Source of the DNA: Prevotellaceae bacterium
Lineage (GTDB): Bacteria > Bacteroidota > Bacteroidia > Bacteroidales > Bacteroidaceae
NCBI GenBank assembly: GCA_021204865.1
Contig: JAJPYQ010000041.1
Span: 29,130-93,129, forward strand
Length of the DNA stretch: 64,000 nt
Direction: 5' to 3'
The notes under the pieces are model-generated. The model searched no databases, had not been told where the DNA came from, and saw only the letters and a list, made by a program, of their open reading frames with translations. Of this stretch, positions 50,507 to 60,017 are shown piece by piece (position 1 is the stretch's first letter; every line of letters starts with the position of its first letter). Both the position numbers and the translations under genes were made by a program.

Positions 50507-51364
50507 CTATCGCCTAAGCTTTGCCGCGGCGAGTTCCCCTATTTTATAAAGGTATCGGAGTGAGATCAGCAGCCAATTGCTGTACACCCCGTTTTCCCGG
50601 AACGCGCGTCTGTGGTCGGCGTTAATCTGCTTGTGGCTGCTGTTGCCGCTCGAGCTTGCGCCACCCGTGCGCATTGTCACGAAGTTCGCCCTTATATACC
50701 GTGTCTTTATCCTGCCGACAAACACCATTCGCAGCAGGTTCTCGAAGTCGGCGGCTATCTTGTACGTGGTGTTGAAGTAGGCGTGCCTGGGGTCTCCCTT
50801 GAAACCCTTGATGTTTCTGCCGTCGAGCTTGAACCTTTCGTACACCGACCTTCGGCAATAGAAGCTCGGATGGGCGGGCATGAAGCCCAGGCGCATAAGC
50901 CATCGCCTGAACACCCTGGAGGAATAGCGGCGCACCGTGCGGCTTGTGTCCTCACTGCTCACGTATGTCACGTCGGCATACACGGCGTCCGTCTCAGGAT
51001 GCTCAGCGAACTCCCGCGCCACCGTCCGCAGCACGTCGGGCGACGAGTAGAAGTCGTCGGAGTTAAGCAGCCCGACAACTTCGCCCTTCGCCATAGAGAT
51101 TCCCTTGTTCATCGCGTCGTAGATTCCCTCGTCCCTTTCGCTCACCCACCTCATACGCCCCGAGAAGCGCGGCTCGTACTTGCGGATTATGTCCACGGTG
51201 CCGTCTGTCGAAGCCCCGTCCACCACGACGTAGTCCACCTCCTTGTGGCTTTGCCCGAGCATCGACTCGAAGGTGTCCCGCAAGGTTTCCGCACTGTTGA
51301 AGGTGGCAGTTATGACTGTTATCAGCATTCGCCCAGATGTTTGCGGACTGTTTCTCTCATCCAC
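50507..51364 (-). CDS. Family 2 glycosyltransferase (WcaA-like)
   Basis: 285 residues. MLITVITATFNSAETLRDT, YVVVDGASTDGTVDII and GLLNSDDFYSS (DxD-like SDD) mark a GT-A transferase; the end is basic. It probably adds one sugar of the surface polysaccharide. The ATG at 51364 or the one at 51328 (MLITVIT) could be used. Confidence 0.9.
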   Translation of the reverse strand: MDERNSPQTSGRMLITVITATFNSAETLRDTFESMLGQSHKEVDYVVVDGASTDGTVDIIRKYEPRFSGRMRWVSERDEGIYDAMNKGISMAKGEVVGLLNSDDFYSSPDVLRTVAREFAEHPETDAVYADVTYVSSEDTSRTVRRYSSRVFRRWLMRLGFMPAHPSFYCRRSVYERFKLDGRNIKGFKGDPRHAYFNTTYKIAADFENLLRMVFVGRIKTRYIRANFVTMRTGGASSSGNSSHKQINADHRRAFRENGVYSNWLLISLRYLYKIGELAAAKLRR

Positions 51365-51413
51365 TCGCCCAAAATCTTTGTATGCCGCATCTTTTCCCCC
51401 TTAGCTTCAGCAT

Positions 51414-51959
51414 TTATTCCGTCTCACTCCGCTCTCTCACCTTCGTGGCGGGCGTGCCTTGGTAGACGGAATAAGCCTCCAGGTCGTGGCACGCTACCGA
51501 GCCTACCGAGAGAACAGAGTGCGTGTGCAGCGTCACGCCGGGGCAGACCACGCTCCTCGCTCCCACCCACGTTCCGTCTTCCAACGTGATGTCCCCGACC
51601 ATCAAGTCGAACGCCTGACGCTTGTAGTTGTGGTTGCCGCACAAAAGCATCGCGCCTTGGCTTATGCAGACGTTCGAGCCTATGCTCACCTGCCCGAGGT
51701 TGTCTATCCAAACGTTCTCTCCTATCCACACATTGTCCCCGACGCTCAGCCTCCACGGGTATTTTATGTTGACACATGGCTTTATCACTAAGCCTTTGCC
51801 CACCTTCGCCCCGAAGCAGCGCAGCAGTCTCGCCTTCCCCCGGCTTGAAATGCACAGCGGGCACTCGAACACCACGGCGTTCACCAGATACCAAAGCGTG
51901 CGCTTCGCCACTCCAGCCCCCGGCGAGTACCACGAATTGTCGTAGAGAGAGAGGTTCAT
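51414..51959 (-). CDS. WcaF-like left-handed beta-helix acetyltransferase
   Basis: 181 residues. LLRCFGAKVGKGLVIKP, hexapeptide repeats from about 65 to 150 (WIGENVWIDNLGQVSIGSNV), and acetyl-CoA/active-site His in LLCGNHNYKR. It probably O-acetylates a sugar of the polysaccharide. The preceding GT ends in a G9 tract 55 bp upstream; one extra G would extend that GT to a TGA overlapping this ATG. Confidence 0.92.
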   Translation of the reverse strand: MNLSLYDNSWYSPGAGVAKRTLWYLVNAVVFECPLCISSRGKARLLRCFGAKVGKGLVIKPCVNIKYPWRLSVGDNVWIGENVWIDNLGQVSIGSNVCISQGAMLLCGNHNYKRQAFDLMVGDITLEDGTWVGARSVVCPGVTLHTHSVLSVGSVACHDLEAYSVYQGTPATKVRERSETE

Positions 51960-52014
51960 GCCGCCTCCCTCCTCTCAGAATGGTATAGGATATAATGGCT
52001 GGCTTCATTATTTC

Positions 52015-52947
52015 TTACCCCCCCCCTGTATTAATCTTTTCTACAGATATGTGGTACTCTTCCTCAAGATACCTGCATATCTTCTCCTTGTCCTTGCCGC
52101 AAGCCTTCTTTATCTCATATATTTTCGCGTCAACCAAGGTGCGGTACCACCAGCCTTGCAGGAAATGCCACAGGAAGCCTTCCTTGCCCTCCGTGAAGCC
52201 TAACCTGATGAAATAACGATAAAGGAAATAGCCGAACGCCCGCCAGAACAGTGGCTGCTTGACATATTGGTGCTTTCTCATACGCTTTCGTGACGCCTGC
52301 GCGCTAATACGCTTGTCCTCGTCTGTTTCCGCGGCGCCCGTCAGATTCAGTTCGATGTCCAACATGTCGACTGCCTCCCTGATGGCGTAGCCAATGTGCT
52401 TCTGCGCCCACAGGCTCAAATTGTACAGGTTGTCGTCGGCAAACTCATGCTCAAATTCTATGGCTTCCCCTTCTGTCAGCTGGATGTGTTCGTCCATCAT
52501 GCGCACCTCGCAGATGCCCATCCCATACCTGAAAAGGCGGAGTAACTTTACTTGCGGCATTCCTCTTCTTATCGTCCGGCCCAAGAAGACCCGCCTTCTT
52601 GTGAACACAACCCCAGAGTATTTCTCGGGAAGCGTGGGCAGTCTTTCTTCTATTTCGAGCTTCAGCTCCGGCGTTAGATATTCGTCAGCGTCGAGCCTGA
52701 GCACCCATGTAGTTTTCACGGGCGCATTCTGCAATGCCCAGTTGAATTGCGTCGCGTAGTTTACCCATTTGTTTTGCAAGATTACGACATTGTCAAATTG
52801 TCTGGCTATTTCCAACGTCCGGTCTGTTGAGAAACTGTCAACGACATAGATTGTTTCCGCAAAATCCGAGATGTTCCTGAGACACCGCCTGATGTGCCTC
52901 TCTTCGTTGAAAGTGAGAATGATGGCGGATATGTCAAGCCTTTGCAT
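52015..52947 (-). CDS. WaaE-like family 2 glycosyltransferase
   Basis: 310 residues with IILTFNEERHIRRCL, IYVVDSFSTDRT and WVLRLDADEYLTPEL (DxD), of the WaaE/KdtX type found in LPS core or polysaccharide loci. The C-terminus is encoded by nine G in a row (Gly-Gly-Gly-stop). The promoter box is TACTTTTG at 52970-52977. Confidence 0.92.
   Translation of the reverse strand: MQRLDISAIILTFNEERHIRRCLRNISDFAETIYVVDSFSTDRTLEIARQFDNVVILQNKWVNYATQFNWALQNAPVKTTWVLRLDADEYLTPELKLEIEERLPTLPEKYSGVVFTRRRVFLGRTIRRGMPQVKLLRLFRYGMGICEVRMMDEHIQLTEGEAIEFEHEFADDNLYNLSLWAQKHIGYAIREAVDMLDIELNLTGAAETDEDKRISAQASRKRMRKHQYVKQPLFWRAFGYFLYRYFIRLGFTEGKEGFLWHFLQGWWYRTLVDAKIYEIKKACGKDKEKICRYLEEEYHISVEKINTGGG
52018..52026. 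repeat. C9/G9 homopolymer at the 3' end of a GT gene
   Basis: Nine C on the plus strand encode Gly-Gly-Gly before TAA. With ten, the GT would gain about 17 codons and stop at a TGA that overlaps the ATG of the next acetyltransferase. With eight, it would stop after two extra Lys codons. Confidence 0.85.
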
Positions 52948-53105
52948 TTTGTCTCGCAGCTAATCCAAGCAAAAGTAGACCATTCTGTTGACATTCCCAA
53001 ATATCGTGGCGAGAAATCGTCGGGGGTGCGGCAGGAGGATGCCAAAGGCCGCGCGCGGGCGAGCCGTGAGGTTTCCCTGCGGAAGCCCAAGGGCCGCTGC
53101 GGATT

Positions 53106-53344
53106 TCCTTAAGCTTTCCGCCAGATTCCTTAAGCTTTTCGCTCGATTCCTCGTGGCTTTTTTCATTTTTCCCACGGCTTTTTTCTTTTTTCCTTAAGGA
53201 AATGAAGCCAAACCACACGTGGACTTGACTAAAACCACACGTGGACTTGGTGAAAACCACGTGTGGATTTGGGAAAACGTACATGTGAACTTGAAGAAAG
53301 GTACATGTAAACTTGAGAAAGTGTACATGCGAACTTGGCGGGTT
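53106..53344. repeat. Array of about 11 units of 21-22 bp with changing palindromic core
   Basis: Unit starts near 53106, 53127, 53148, 53170, 53191, 53213, 53235, 53257, 53279, 53301 and 53323. Cores run TCCTTAAGCTT, TCCTTAAGGA, CCACACGTGG, CCACGTGTGG and GTACATGT, with spacers such as ACTTGGTGAAAA. The gap 52948-53475 otherwise holds two -7 boxes (52970-52977; TATATTTG at 53408-53415) and no gene. Confidence 0.85.
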
Positions 53345-53475
53345 GCTTAGGCCTTCGGCAAAATGCGCCTCGGGGACGCTTGTCAAGCTCCTGAGCTAAT
53401 CCAGGTGCAAATATAAGGAAATTCCCCGAATTTTGCAAGTTTTGCGGGAAACGCTTCGGGGAATGAATGGGATTA

Positions 53476-54043
53476 TCAGGCTTCCTCTTCCCTTTCCCTT
53501 AATATCCGTTTCTTCAAGAACTTAGCCGGGTTGCCTCCCACCACATCGTAGCTCTTGATATCCTTACATACCACAGAATTGGCTCCGACAACCGCATAAT
53601 CGCCTATCGTGTTGCCTGGTAATACTGTTGAGGCTGTTGCAAGCCAGCATCCAGTTCCTATAGTTATAGGCTTAGTCACTAAATCGAAAGTGTTCTTTTC
53701 TATATCATGGCTTCCTGTAAGTAGATAGACATCTTTCCCCACGCAAGTAAACTCACCTATAGAAATCTGAGCCATCGCATATACCCAGCAATGCTCTCCC
53801 AACGATGATTTATGCTTAATGCTTAGGTTCCAAGGATAGTCAATCGCAACCGTCGGATGAAGAGAGACGCTCCAATCGACTTGCCCGCCAAACATTTTAA
53901 CCAGAAGCACTCTCCATTTCCTAAATATTGACAGATAGGGGGGGGGTGAACCTGAAAAGCGTCATATTGACGAGCTTCCACCCCATATTTCTCAATTTGC
54001 AACTCGTAGGCAGAGTGTTGGTTTGTATCGGATTATACGTCAT
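53476..54043 (-). CDS. WcaF-like acetyltransferase, out of frame at a C9 tract (phase-off)
   Basis: The gene starts at the ATG 54043, 3 bp after the stop of the preceding acetyltransferase. It reads MTYNPIQTNT to MTLFRFTPP and then meets nine C. The frame is lost there; with eight C it would continue PYLSIFRKWRVLLVKMFGGQV and run to 53476 as a 188-residue protein. The remainder holds hexapeptide repeats and LLTGSHDIEKN with the active-site His, and ends GGNPAKFLKKRIL as in its neighbour. The 568-bp length is 3n+1, consistent with one extra base. As sequenced, only a 3' fragment from a GTG at 53910 is open. Confidence 0.85.
53938..53946. repeat. G9/C9 homopolymer, likely phase-variation switch
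   Basis: Nine G on the plus strand (C on the coding strand) lie within codons 31-34 of the acetyltransferase. Length 8 or 11 restores the frame; the present length of 9 truncates the protein. Confidence 0.85.
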
Positions 54044-54046
54044 AGC

Positions 54047-54604
54047 TTATTCCCTTAATGTCCGTTTCTTCAAGAACTTAGCCGGGTTGCCGCCCACCAC
54101 AGTCCACGGCTCCACGTCCCTGAACACGGCTGCCCGCGCCCCCACCACCGCACCTTGCCCGACGGTCACTCCCATCCCAACGAACGCTCCTGCGGCTATC
54201 CACGCCTGGTCTTCTATGGTGACAGGAGCGGTAATCAAAGGATTCTGCGGTTTGCTGATGTCGTGCGAGGCGGTGCAAAGGTATGCCCCTTGCGACACTG
54301 TTGAGTTCGCCCCGAGGCGCACGGGAGCGACGTTGTAGCAGTCCACGTCCTGCGCCAGACACGAGTAAGCTTCCATCCAAAGGTTGGCGGGCCAGTAGAC
54401 ACGGGCCGAGGAGTATACCACCGCAGTGTCGTGGATGTGAGCCCCGAACAGGCGAAGCAGAAACCTCTTCCAGCCGCTTCCCACGCTGCGAGGCAGGGGG
54501 CGAGCGAGCAGAGTCCACGTCACCGTCCAGACGAGCCGCACCATCTGGTGCCGCCTGCCAAGAGAATTGTGATACTTCGAAAGGTCTACCTCTGTTTCGC
54601 CCAT
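54047..54604 (-). CDS. WcaF-like acetyltransferase
   Basis: 185 residues. RFLLRLFGAHIHDTAVVYSS, hexapeptide repeats and LCTASHDISKPQNPLIT with the active-site His. The C-terminus GGNPAKFLKKRTLRE nearly equals that of the phase-variable neighbour, so the two probably arose by duplication. The -7 box is TATATTTG at 54618-54625, and the gene is divergent from the GT4 gene. Confidence 0.92.
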   Translation of the reverse strand: MGETEVDLSKYHNSLGRRHQMVRLVWTVTWTLLARPLPRSVGSGWKRFLLRLFGAHIHDTAVVYSSARVYWPANLWMEAYSCLAQDVDCYNVAPVRLGANSTVSQGAYLCTASHDISKPQNPLITAPVTIEDQAWIAAGAFVGMGVTVGQGAVVGARAAVFRDVEPWTVVGGNPAKFLKKRTLRE

Positions 54605-54733
54605 AGTGTTTCTGCCGCAAATATAGATAATAATTGTTTCGCTTGCGCCAAGTTAGGGAGTTGTTCCCGCATTTTCTCGGATAAAGAATGGCGGTATCTG
54701 CTGAAAATAATAACTTTGCATAGACTACACTCA

Positions 54734-56020
54734 ATGATGACACGCACAAAAGATATGAGAATACTTTGGTTCGTCAACACGCCTTCCAACTATCGCGGAG
54801 GAAAGAGTTTGCCATACAATGGCGGAGGCTGGATTAGTTCTCTCGAGAACGAGTTGAGGAAAGTGGCGGGAATCAGGCTCGGCGTGGCTTTCACAATGGC
54901 GGGAGCGGGCGGAAAAGTCGAGGACGGCCAGGTGACTTATTACCCTATCGACATTAAGGAGTACTCCATCTTGGCGCTGACAAGGAGAACTTTCGGCTTG
55001 CCTTTCCGCGCGTCCATTGAGAAACGAGAGTGGAGACGTGACGAGGCTGTTTATATGAAGGTAGTGGACGACTTTAAGCCCGACGTTATAGAGGTGTTTG
55101 GCTCGGAGAAGTCGTTCGGGCTAATCGCCAGTAAGGTAAACGTTCCCCTCGTGCTGCATATTCAGGGACTGCTGACTCCATACTTGATGGCTTATCTTCC
55201 ACCCTTTATGTCTTGGGGAAGATACTATTGGACCCCGTTCAATTTCTACCAAGCGTTGCGTAAGCTTGCCATTTATGCCGACTTTCAGTTCGGAGTGGCA
55301 AGAGAGCAGGAGATAGCAAGACGGGTGAGATACTTCATCGGCCGCACGGACTGGGACAGAAGAGTGGTAAGTCTCCTTAATCCACAAGCCGAATATATAT
55401 ATGGAAGCGAGGTGCTTCGGTCTGAGTTCTATAAGCCTTGCGAAAGAAAACTGCCCGAGAGGTGCGTAATTGTAACCACAATGTCGAAGCCTCCTTACAA
55501 GGGTTTCGACATTTTACTCAAGACGGCTGCTTGGCTGAGGCGCACAGGTATGGACTTCGAGTGGAGAGTATACGGAAACGTCCAGCCAGCCTTTGCCGAG
55601 AAGTTGTCGCATATCAAACACAAGGACGTGAATGTCAGGCTGATGGGCGTGGCGACCTCGGGGCAATTAAGGGAAGCTTTTCTTACGGCCTCCATGTATG
55701 TTCATCCTTCCTACATAGACAACAGTCCCAACAGCCTATGTGAAGCCCAGATCTCCGCCTGTCCCGTGGTAGCCACCGACGTTGGAGGAGTGTCTTCCTT
55801 GGTGAGACACGGTGTGACGGGCTTCTTGGTTCCCGCTAACGATCCCTTCCAAATGGCTTATTTCCTGCGCTTGCTTTTCGAGGACAAGGAGTTGAACCAA
55901 CGAATAGGGAAGCAAGCCCGCGAGGAGGCACTTCGTCGACACGACCCACAAAGCATAGTTAGCAAGCTGCTAAAAGACTACGAGATAATAATAAAAAACA
56001 GAGGGACTGCTGAAGGATAG
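54734..56020 (+). CDS. Family 4 glycosyltransferase
   Basis: 428 residues, GT-B fold. The N-terminal domain starts MRILWFVNTPSNYRGG; the C-terminal domain has CVIVTTMSKPPYKGFDILL, VHPSYIDNSPNSLCEAQ (EX7E region) and ATDVGGVSSLV. The only plus-strand gene in the polysaccharide locus. The -7 box TAACTTTG (54711-54718) places the start at the ATGs 54734, 54737 or 54755; longer readings run through the promoter. Confidence 0.92.
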   Translation: MMTRTKDMRILWFVNTPSNYRGGKSLPYNGGGWISSLENELRKVAGIRLGVAFTMAGAGGKVEDGQVTYYPIDIKEYSILALTRRTFGLPFRASIEKREWRRDEAVYMKVVDDFKPDVIEVFGSEKSFGLIASKVNVPLVLHIQGLLTPYLMAYLPPFMSWGRYYWTPFNFYQALRKLAIYADFQFGVAREQEIARRVRYFIGRTDWDRRVVSLLNPQAEYIYGSEVLRSEFYKPCERKLPERCVIVTTMSKPPYKGFDILLKTAAWLRRTGMDFEWRVYGNVQPAFAEKLSHIKHKDVNVRLMGVATSGQLREAFLTASMYVHPSYIDNSPNSLCEAQISACPVVATDVGGVSSLVRHGVTGFLVPANDPFQMAYFLRLLFEDKELNQRIGKQAREEALRRHDPQSIVSKLLKDYEIIIKNRGTAEG

Positions 56021-56029
56021 CCGTGTGCT

Positions 56030-57286
56030 TTAAACCACGGCTTCTTTTTCGTAATTTCTTCCGCGGCATAGCACGTAAGAGACTGCAAGCCATCCAGCAG
56101 ATTCCCCTAAATAGTATCCGCTAAAGCATAGATACACGAATGAACACAGGAACAGGACAAGCAACAGCTCGTTATGGCGGTCGTATTTTATTGAGCTCCA
56201 GAGGAGAGAACCGAACTTAAACAGTCCGTATGCGAATATGCCAAAGAGTACAAGACCTCCCTCGCAAAGTATATCCAAGAAGATCTCATGTGAGTAATAG
56301 CCCACTTCATAGAATACAGACCCGATTCCGTGACCGATAATGGGGCTTGTCGCGAATGATTCAAACGACAAGTCCCATCTTACCCAGCGGTTATCGGTTC
56401 TATAGTTCTCCTGGTTGCTGAAAAAGTTCATTATTCGCTCATAACCCTGACCGAATAGCTCGTTGTTGACCAGCAAATACTGGACAACAAGAAAGGCGAC
56501 ACCCGCAAGCAAAATGTAAAGTGTCATTTTGCCGAAGGAAAGACGTGTCAATCCGAAATACAGGCAGAATGCTAATCCCATCACGAAAGCGCCGCGTCCC
56601 CCTGCCGTAAGAGCCAACACCAACTGCAAGGCTGCCAATGCGGTCAGCAGGATGTAGAATATCCACGGGTATCTGTGGTTGCTGATTAAATACAAAGTCA
56701 TGCCAAAAGCAAACATAGAATAGTATGAAACCAGTTGGTAGTTAAGGGTTTGGTCGTTCATATACTCAAATGTCGTCGCTACGCTATAACTGATTTTTGC
56801 GGAAAAAATAGTATAGGCAAGAACAATCGTAAAGAAAAGTATGAAAGGCAGCAAAGCTTTATCCATCTTTTTGAGTACAGAGCTGTCTTGTAGCATCATG
56901 GCTCCCATTGCGATTGCAGGGATAAAATGAACTAATATGTAGATAAAATATCTATGGTAGCCGTTATGGGTAGCCTGAAAGGTGGTGTTACTCTCAAAGT
57001 AAGAGTGAATAGGGGTTGACTGATAGTGTAAGTGGGCCCAGAAATACAATATCGCCACTACAATGCCTATCAGGATTGTGTTGACGAATGGTTTCAGCGA
57101 TATTTTATTTGCTGCTCCAATGAAGAACAGGAGCAAGCCAAATGCTATGGCAAAATAATATAAATGTACGACGATACTACTATGGACAAGACCAAAGCAA
57201 GCCAGCATAATTCCATATAAGCTTCCGCTAAAAGCCACAACTAAGATGAAAAATCCAATAGCGGTATCTCTGAGTTCCTTAATCAT
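56030..57286 (-). CDS. O-antigen ligase/polymerase-like membrane protein
   Basis: 418 residues with about 12 TM helices. A large periplasmic loop near 285-345 (NFFSNQENYRTDNRWVRWDL, then SPIIGHGIGSVF and YSHEIFLDILCEGG) fits the Wzy_C/O-antigen ligase family. It likely polymerises or attaches the polysaccharide. The DNA is visibly more AT-rich than the flanks. Its stop faces that of the GT4 gene, 9 bp away. Confidence 0.85.
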   Translation of the reverse strand: MIKELRDTAIGFFILVVAFSGSLYGIMLACFGLVHSSIVVHLYYFAIAFGLLLFFIGAANKISLKPFVNTILIGIVVAILYFWAHLHYQSTPIHSYFESNTTFQATHNGYHRYFIYILVHFIPAIAMGAMMLQDSSVLKKMDKALLPFILFFTIVLAYTIFSAKISYSVATTFEYMNDQTLNYQLVSYYSMFAFGMTLYLISNHRYPWIFYILLTALAALQLVLALTAGGRGAFVMGLAFCLYFGLTRLSFGKMTLYILLAGVAFLVVQYLLVNNELFGQGYERIMNFFSNQENYRTDNRWVRWDLSFESFATSPIIGHGIGSVFYEVGYYSHEIFLDILCEGGLVLFGIFAYGLFKFGSLLWSSIKYDRHNELLLVLFLCSFVYLCFSGYYLGESAGWLAVSYVLCRGRNYEKEAVV

Positions 57287-57331
57287 ATCTTTTTATGCTG
57301 TCTGCCGGCAATTAGCTCCGGAGGGGCTGTA

Positions 57332-58378
57332 CTATGATAGCTGGGGGCTGTAGCCCTCCGCATATTGTTTCTCTTCGGTTGCACTAACTTGCCTATAAAG
57401 GCGTGGCGCAGTAGCTTTTCCGAGCAGGCGCTTTGCCATTTTTGTCAGCCTTGGGAAGTGTTTTATCCTTTGTTTCACATAATATGCGGGAAGGTTCTTG
57501 TATAGAAAGCGAAGCCTTTCCCTGCTATCACCGAAAAGTTCTTTGTAGCGCTGGAGCAAAAACAGAAAATCCTCCCTTGTGACAGTGTCGTCAAACATAC
57601 TCTGCAGGCCTATCTTTAAAGAGGCATTGCATCTGCTAAAGACATCCTTCCGTTTTTGCTCGTCCATTCCCTGAAAAGACTGCGCTAATCGATACAGATG
57701 GCTGGCCACCTCAAACCGTTGCCAAATCTTCTCTCTGGGATTGATGCTGTGAGTAACCGAGACTTCGTTTGTACGATAGACGTAGATTGGGGTTTGCACT
57801 ACATCCATAGTATCGCAGTAAGAAACGTAGTAGCTTATAAACACGTTGTCTTCCCCGAAAGCCAGATCTTCCACAAACTTTAGAGAATGCTTTAATATGA
57901 TCTCTTTACGGAACAGATAACCCCAAACCTCAGGTCTTACTATAGAGAGAATTATGCGATTGTTTCTTTGCGGGGTTATCTCTTGGTGATAATAAAGTGA
58001 CCCGTTATCCAGCATAAGAGCTTTACCTATTATTAAGTCCGCTTTCGAGGAGCATGCCTTGTCGTGTAGCACCTTGAGAGTTTCTTTCGGGAAGTAGTCG
58101 TCGCCATCAAGGAAGGCGATCCATTCCCCTTCTGCGTTATCCAAGCCCAAATTGCGTGCGGAACTCACGCCCCCGTTCTCCTTGTGAAAAACACGAATGC
58201 GCTTATCTTTCTGTGCATACTCGTCGCAGACAGCCCCGCTCCCGTCGGTGCTTCCGTCGTCGACGAGCAGCAGCTCCCACTCAGAGAACGACTGTGCGAT
58301 GACACTCTCGATGCATTCCTGCAAGTACTTTCTCACATTATACACCGGGACAATCACAGAAATCTCAGGCTTCTCCAT
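57332..58378 (-). CDS. Family 2 glycosyltransferase (EpsJ-like)
   Basis: 348 residues. VSVIVPVYNV-type start (ISVIVPVYNVRKYLQECI), LLLVDDGSTDGSGAVCDEYA, SSARNLGLDNAEGEWIAFLDGDDYFP with DGDD. The C-terminal half is unclassified. Own promoter box TACCTTTG at 58401-58408. Confidence 0.93.
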   Translation of the reverse strand: MEKPEISVIVPVYNVRKYLQECIESVIAQSFSEWELLLVDDGSTDGSGAVCDEYAQKDKRIRVFHKENGGVSSARNLGLDNAEGEWIAFLDGDDYFPKETLKVLHDKACSSKADLIIGKALMLDNGSLYYHQEITPQRNNRIILSIVRPEVWGYLFRKEIILKHSLKFVEDLAFGEDNVFISYYVSYCDTMDVVQTPIYVYRTNEVSVTHSINPREKIWQRFEVASHLYRLAQSFQGMDEQKRKDVFSRCNASLKIGLQSMFDDTVTREDFLFLLQRYKELFGDSRERLRFLYKNLPAYYVKQRIKHFPRLTKMAKRLLGKATAPRLYRQVSATEEKQYAEGYSPQLS

Positions 58379-58440
58379 TGCTTACTTTTATACCTTGTCA
58401 CAAAGGTAGGCAATAAATCCCATTTTGCGTTGCAGCTTGC

Positions 58441-59274
58441 TCAGTTATCTTCTTTCCAATATGCGTACTGAAGGTGGATATGGCGTTGGTCTTCAGGGGG
58501 TAATTGCATATAATCGTTGTACAGGTTCTTGAGGTAAGTGTCGTAATCCTTCACTCCATAGAGTTGGGTGTCCTCGAAGTCGTACAATATTCTATTGCTG
58601 AATATGGTGGCAGGCATTGTTTCCTTATATCCCCATGCTCCGTAATAGTTTGCTATGTAATCGCCGTCAGTCATAAGATGCTTATCAATGTAATTCAGGA
58701 GGTCGTCCTTCTTCAGCCAAAACAACGCAGTCTTAATGAAGTAGTTGAGCAGGTTCTTGGGGAAAGGCCGCTCCTTTGCAGAAATGGCGAAGCGGTACAT
58801 CTGCACACTCATCAGCCTTCCTATCAGTCGGCATTTCGAGAATCTTCCTGTCTTGCCGTCGCACTTGTCCAAGGGGAAGATATCCACATTGGCACCGATA
58901 GGGGCGAACCCCATCGTGTTCTGTTCTTTTGTGACGGCTCTCGTGTCTTCTATCTTTATGAAACCAGCCACTAAAGCATCAGAATTTTCCTGCGTTAGCA
59001 CATCCATCTCAGGGGGCAGCCCTTGCTTTAATGCCCGCTTTAGCTTTTCAAAGTGTTCACGTGGCACGCCAAAGTCCATGTCGTCGTCCCACGGAATGAA
59101 GCCTTTGTGGCGCACAGCCCCCAGCATTGTCCCGCCCAGCATGAAGTAAGGTATGTGGTTCTCTTCGCAAATACGGTGGAACTCTTTTGCTATATTCAGG
59201 AGCAGACCGTGCAAGTCTTCTAACGATAATGATCTCATCGAAGGTGATTTCAAGCTGTTTGCGGGAGCTTCCAC
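58441..59274 (-). CDS. LicD-family phosphotransferase
   Basis: 277 residues. The LicD core is clear: IPYFMLGGTMLGAVRHKGFIPWDDDMDFGV (nucleotidyltransferase GT...DDDxD). LicD/FKTN proteins transfer phosphocholine or phosphopolyols from CDP carriers to glycans. It starts 2 bp after the SDR gene and is two genes below the cytidylyltransferase fusion that could make its CDP-linked donor. Confidence 0.92.
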   Translation of the reverse strand: MEAPANSLKSPSMRSLSLEDLHGLLLNIAKEFHRICEENHIPYFMLGGTMLGAVRHKGFIPWDDDMDFGVPREHFEKLKRALKQGLPPEMDVLTQENSDALVAGFIKIEDTRAVTKEQNTMGFAPIGANVDIFPLDKCDGKTGRFSKCRLIGRLMSVQMYRFAISAKERPFPKNLLNYFIKTALFWLKKDDLLNYIDKHLMTDGDYIANYYGAWGYKETMPATIFSNRILYDFEDTQLYGVKDYDTYLKNLYNDYMQLPPEDQRHIHLQYAYWKEDN

Positions 59275-59276
59275 GT

Positions 59277-60017
59277 CTACTTATATGAATAACCTCCGCT
59301 TACCTCAATAATGCTCCCGTCAACATAAGGGTTGGATATGCAGAACTTTACGGCATCAGCAATCTCGTTGACGGTAGCAAAGCGCTTGAGAGCTGTTTTC
59401 TCGCAGATGTTATTCCGTATATTGAGAGGTTTGTCTTTTTGCCATTCTGTTTCGACGAAGCCTGGTGCTATGGCGTTCACATTGACATTTTTGCCATCAA
59501 AGAATTTCACTAAGTTCACAGCCAATGCGTGTATAGCGCTTTTGGTGACGCTATACGCTAACGAGGTTCCGTGAGGATAAACTGCCATCATCGAGCCAAT
59601 CAGAACAATGCTGCTTCTCTCTTCCTCGCATGTCGGTTCAATGATGTCGTAAAGGTCACGTATAAGATATAAGTTGCTGTTCACGTTCACTTGCATTGCT
59701 CGCTCCCAATCTGCATTTGTTATCTCCGTCAAGCTTTTGCGTAAAGTGGTTCCAGCGTTGCATATAAGACAATCGAGATGAGAATGCGTCTTCTTAAACC
59801 AATCAGTGAAGTTCTTTATATCCTTGGGGTCCGCCTGGTCGCATTTCAGTATGGTGAAATCAGGAGATATGCCTTCCCACTTGTCTTTGCATGCCTGTGC
59901 ACTTAGCGTGTCGTGACCATAAGTCGCTGTTACGCAGTAGCCTTCGCTCAAAAGCATCTCCACGACAGCTCTGCCGATACCTCTTGTCCCCCCAGTAACT
60001 ATGGCTTCCTTCTTCAT
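59277..60017 (-). CDS. Short-chain dehydrogenase/reductase
   Basis: 246 residues. TGGTRGIGRAVVEMLL (NAD(P) site), NAGTT in place of NNAG, catalytic Ser in IVLIGSM and YSVTKSAIHALAVN with YxxxK, then IAPGFVETEW. It is FabG-like but lies between the cytidylyltransferase fusion and licD, so it more likely acts on a sugar, polyol or their nucleotide-linked forms. Confidence 0.93.
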   Translation of the reverse strand: MKKEAIVTGGTRGIGRAVVEMLLSEGYCVTATYGHDTLSAQACKDKWEGISPDFTILKCDQADPKDIKNFTDWFKKTHSHLDCLICNAGTTLRKSLTEITNADWERAMQVNVNSNLYLIRDLYDIIEPTCEEERSSIVLIGSMMAVYPHGTSLAYSVTKSAIHALAVNLVKFFDGKNVNVNAIAPGFVETEWQKDKPLNIRNNICEKTALKRFATVNEIADAVKFCISNPYVDGSIIEVSGGYSYK

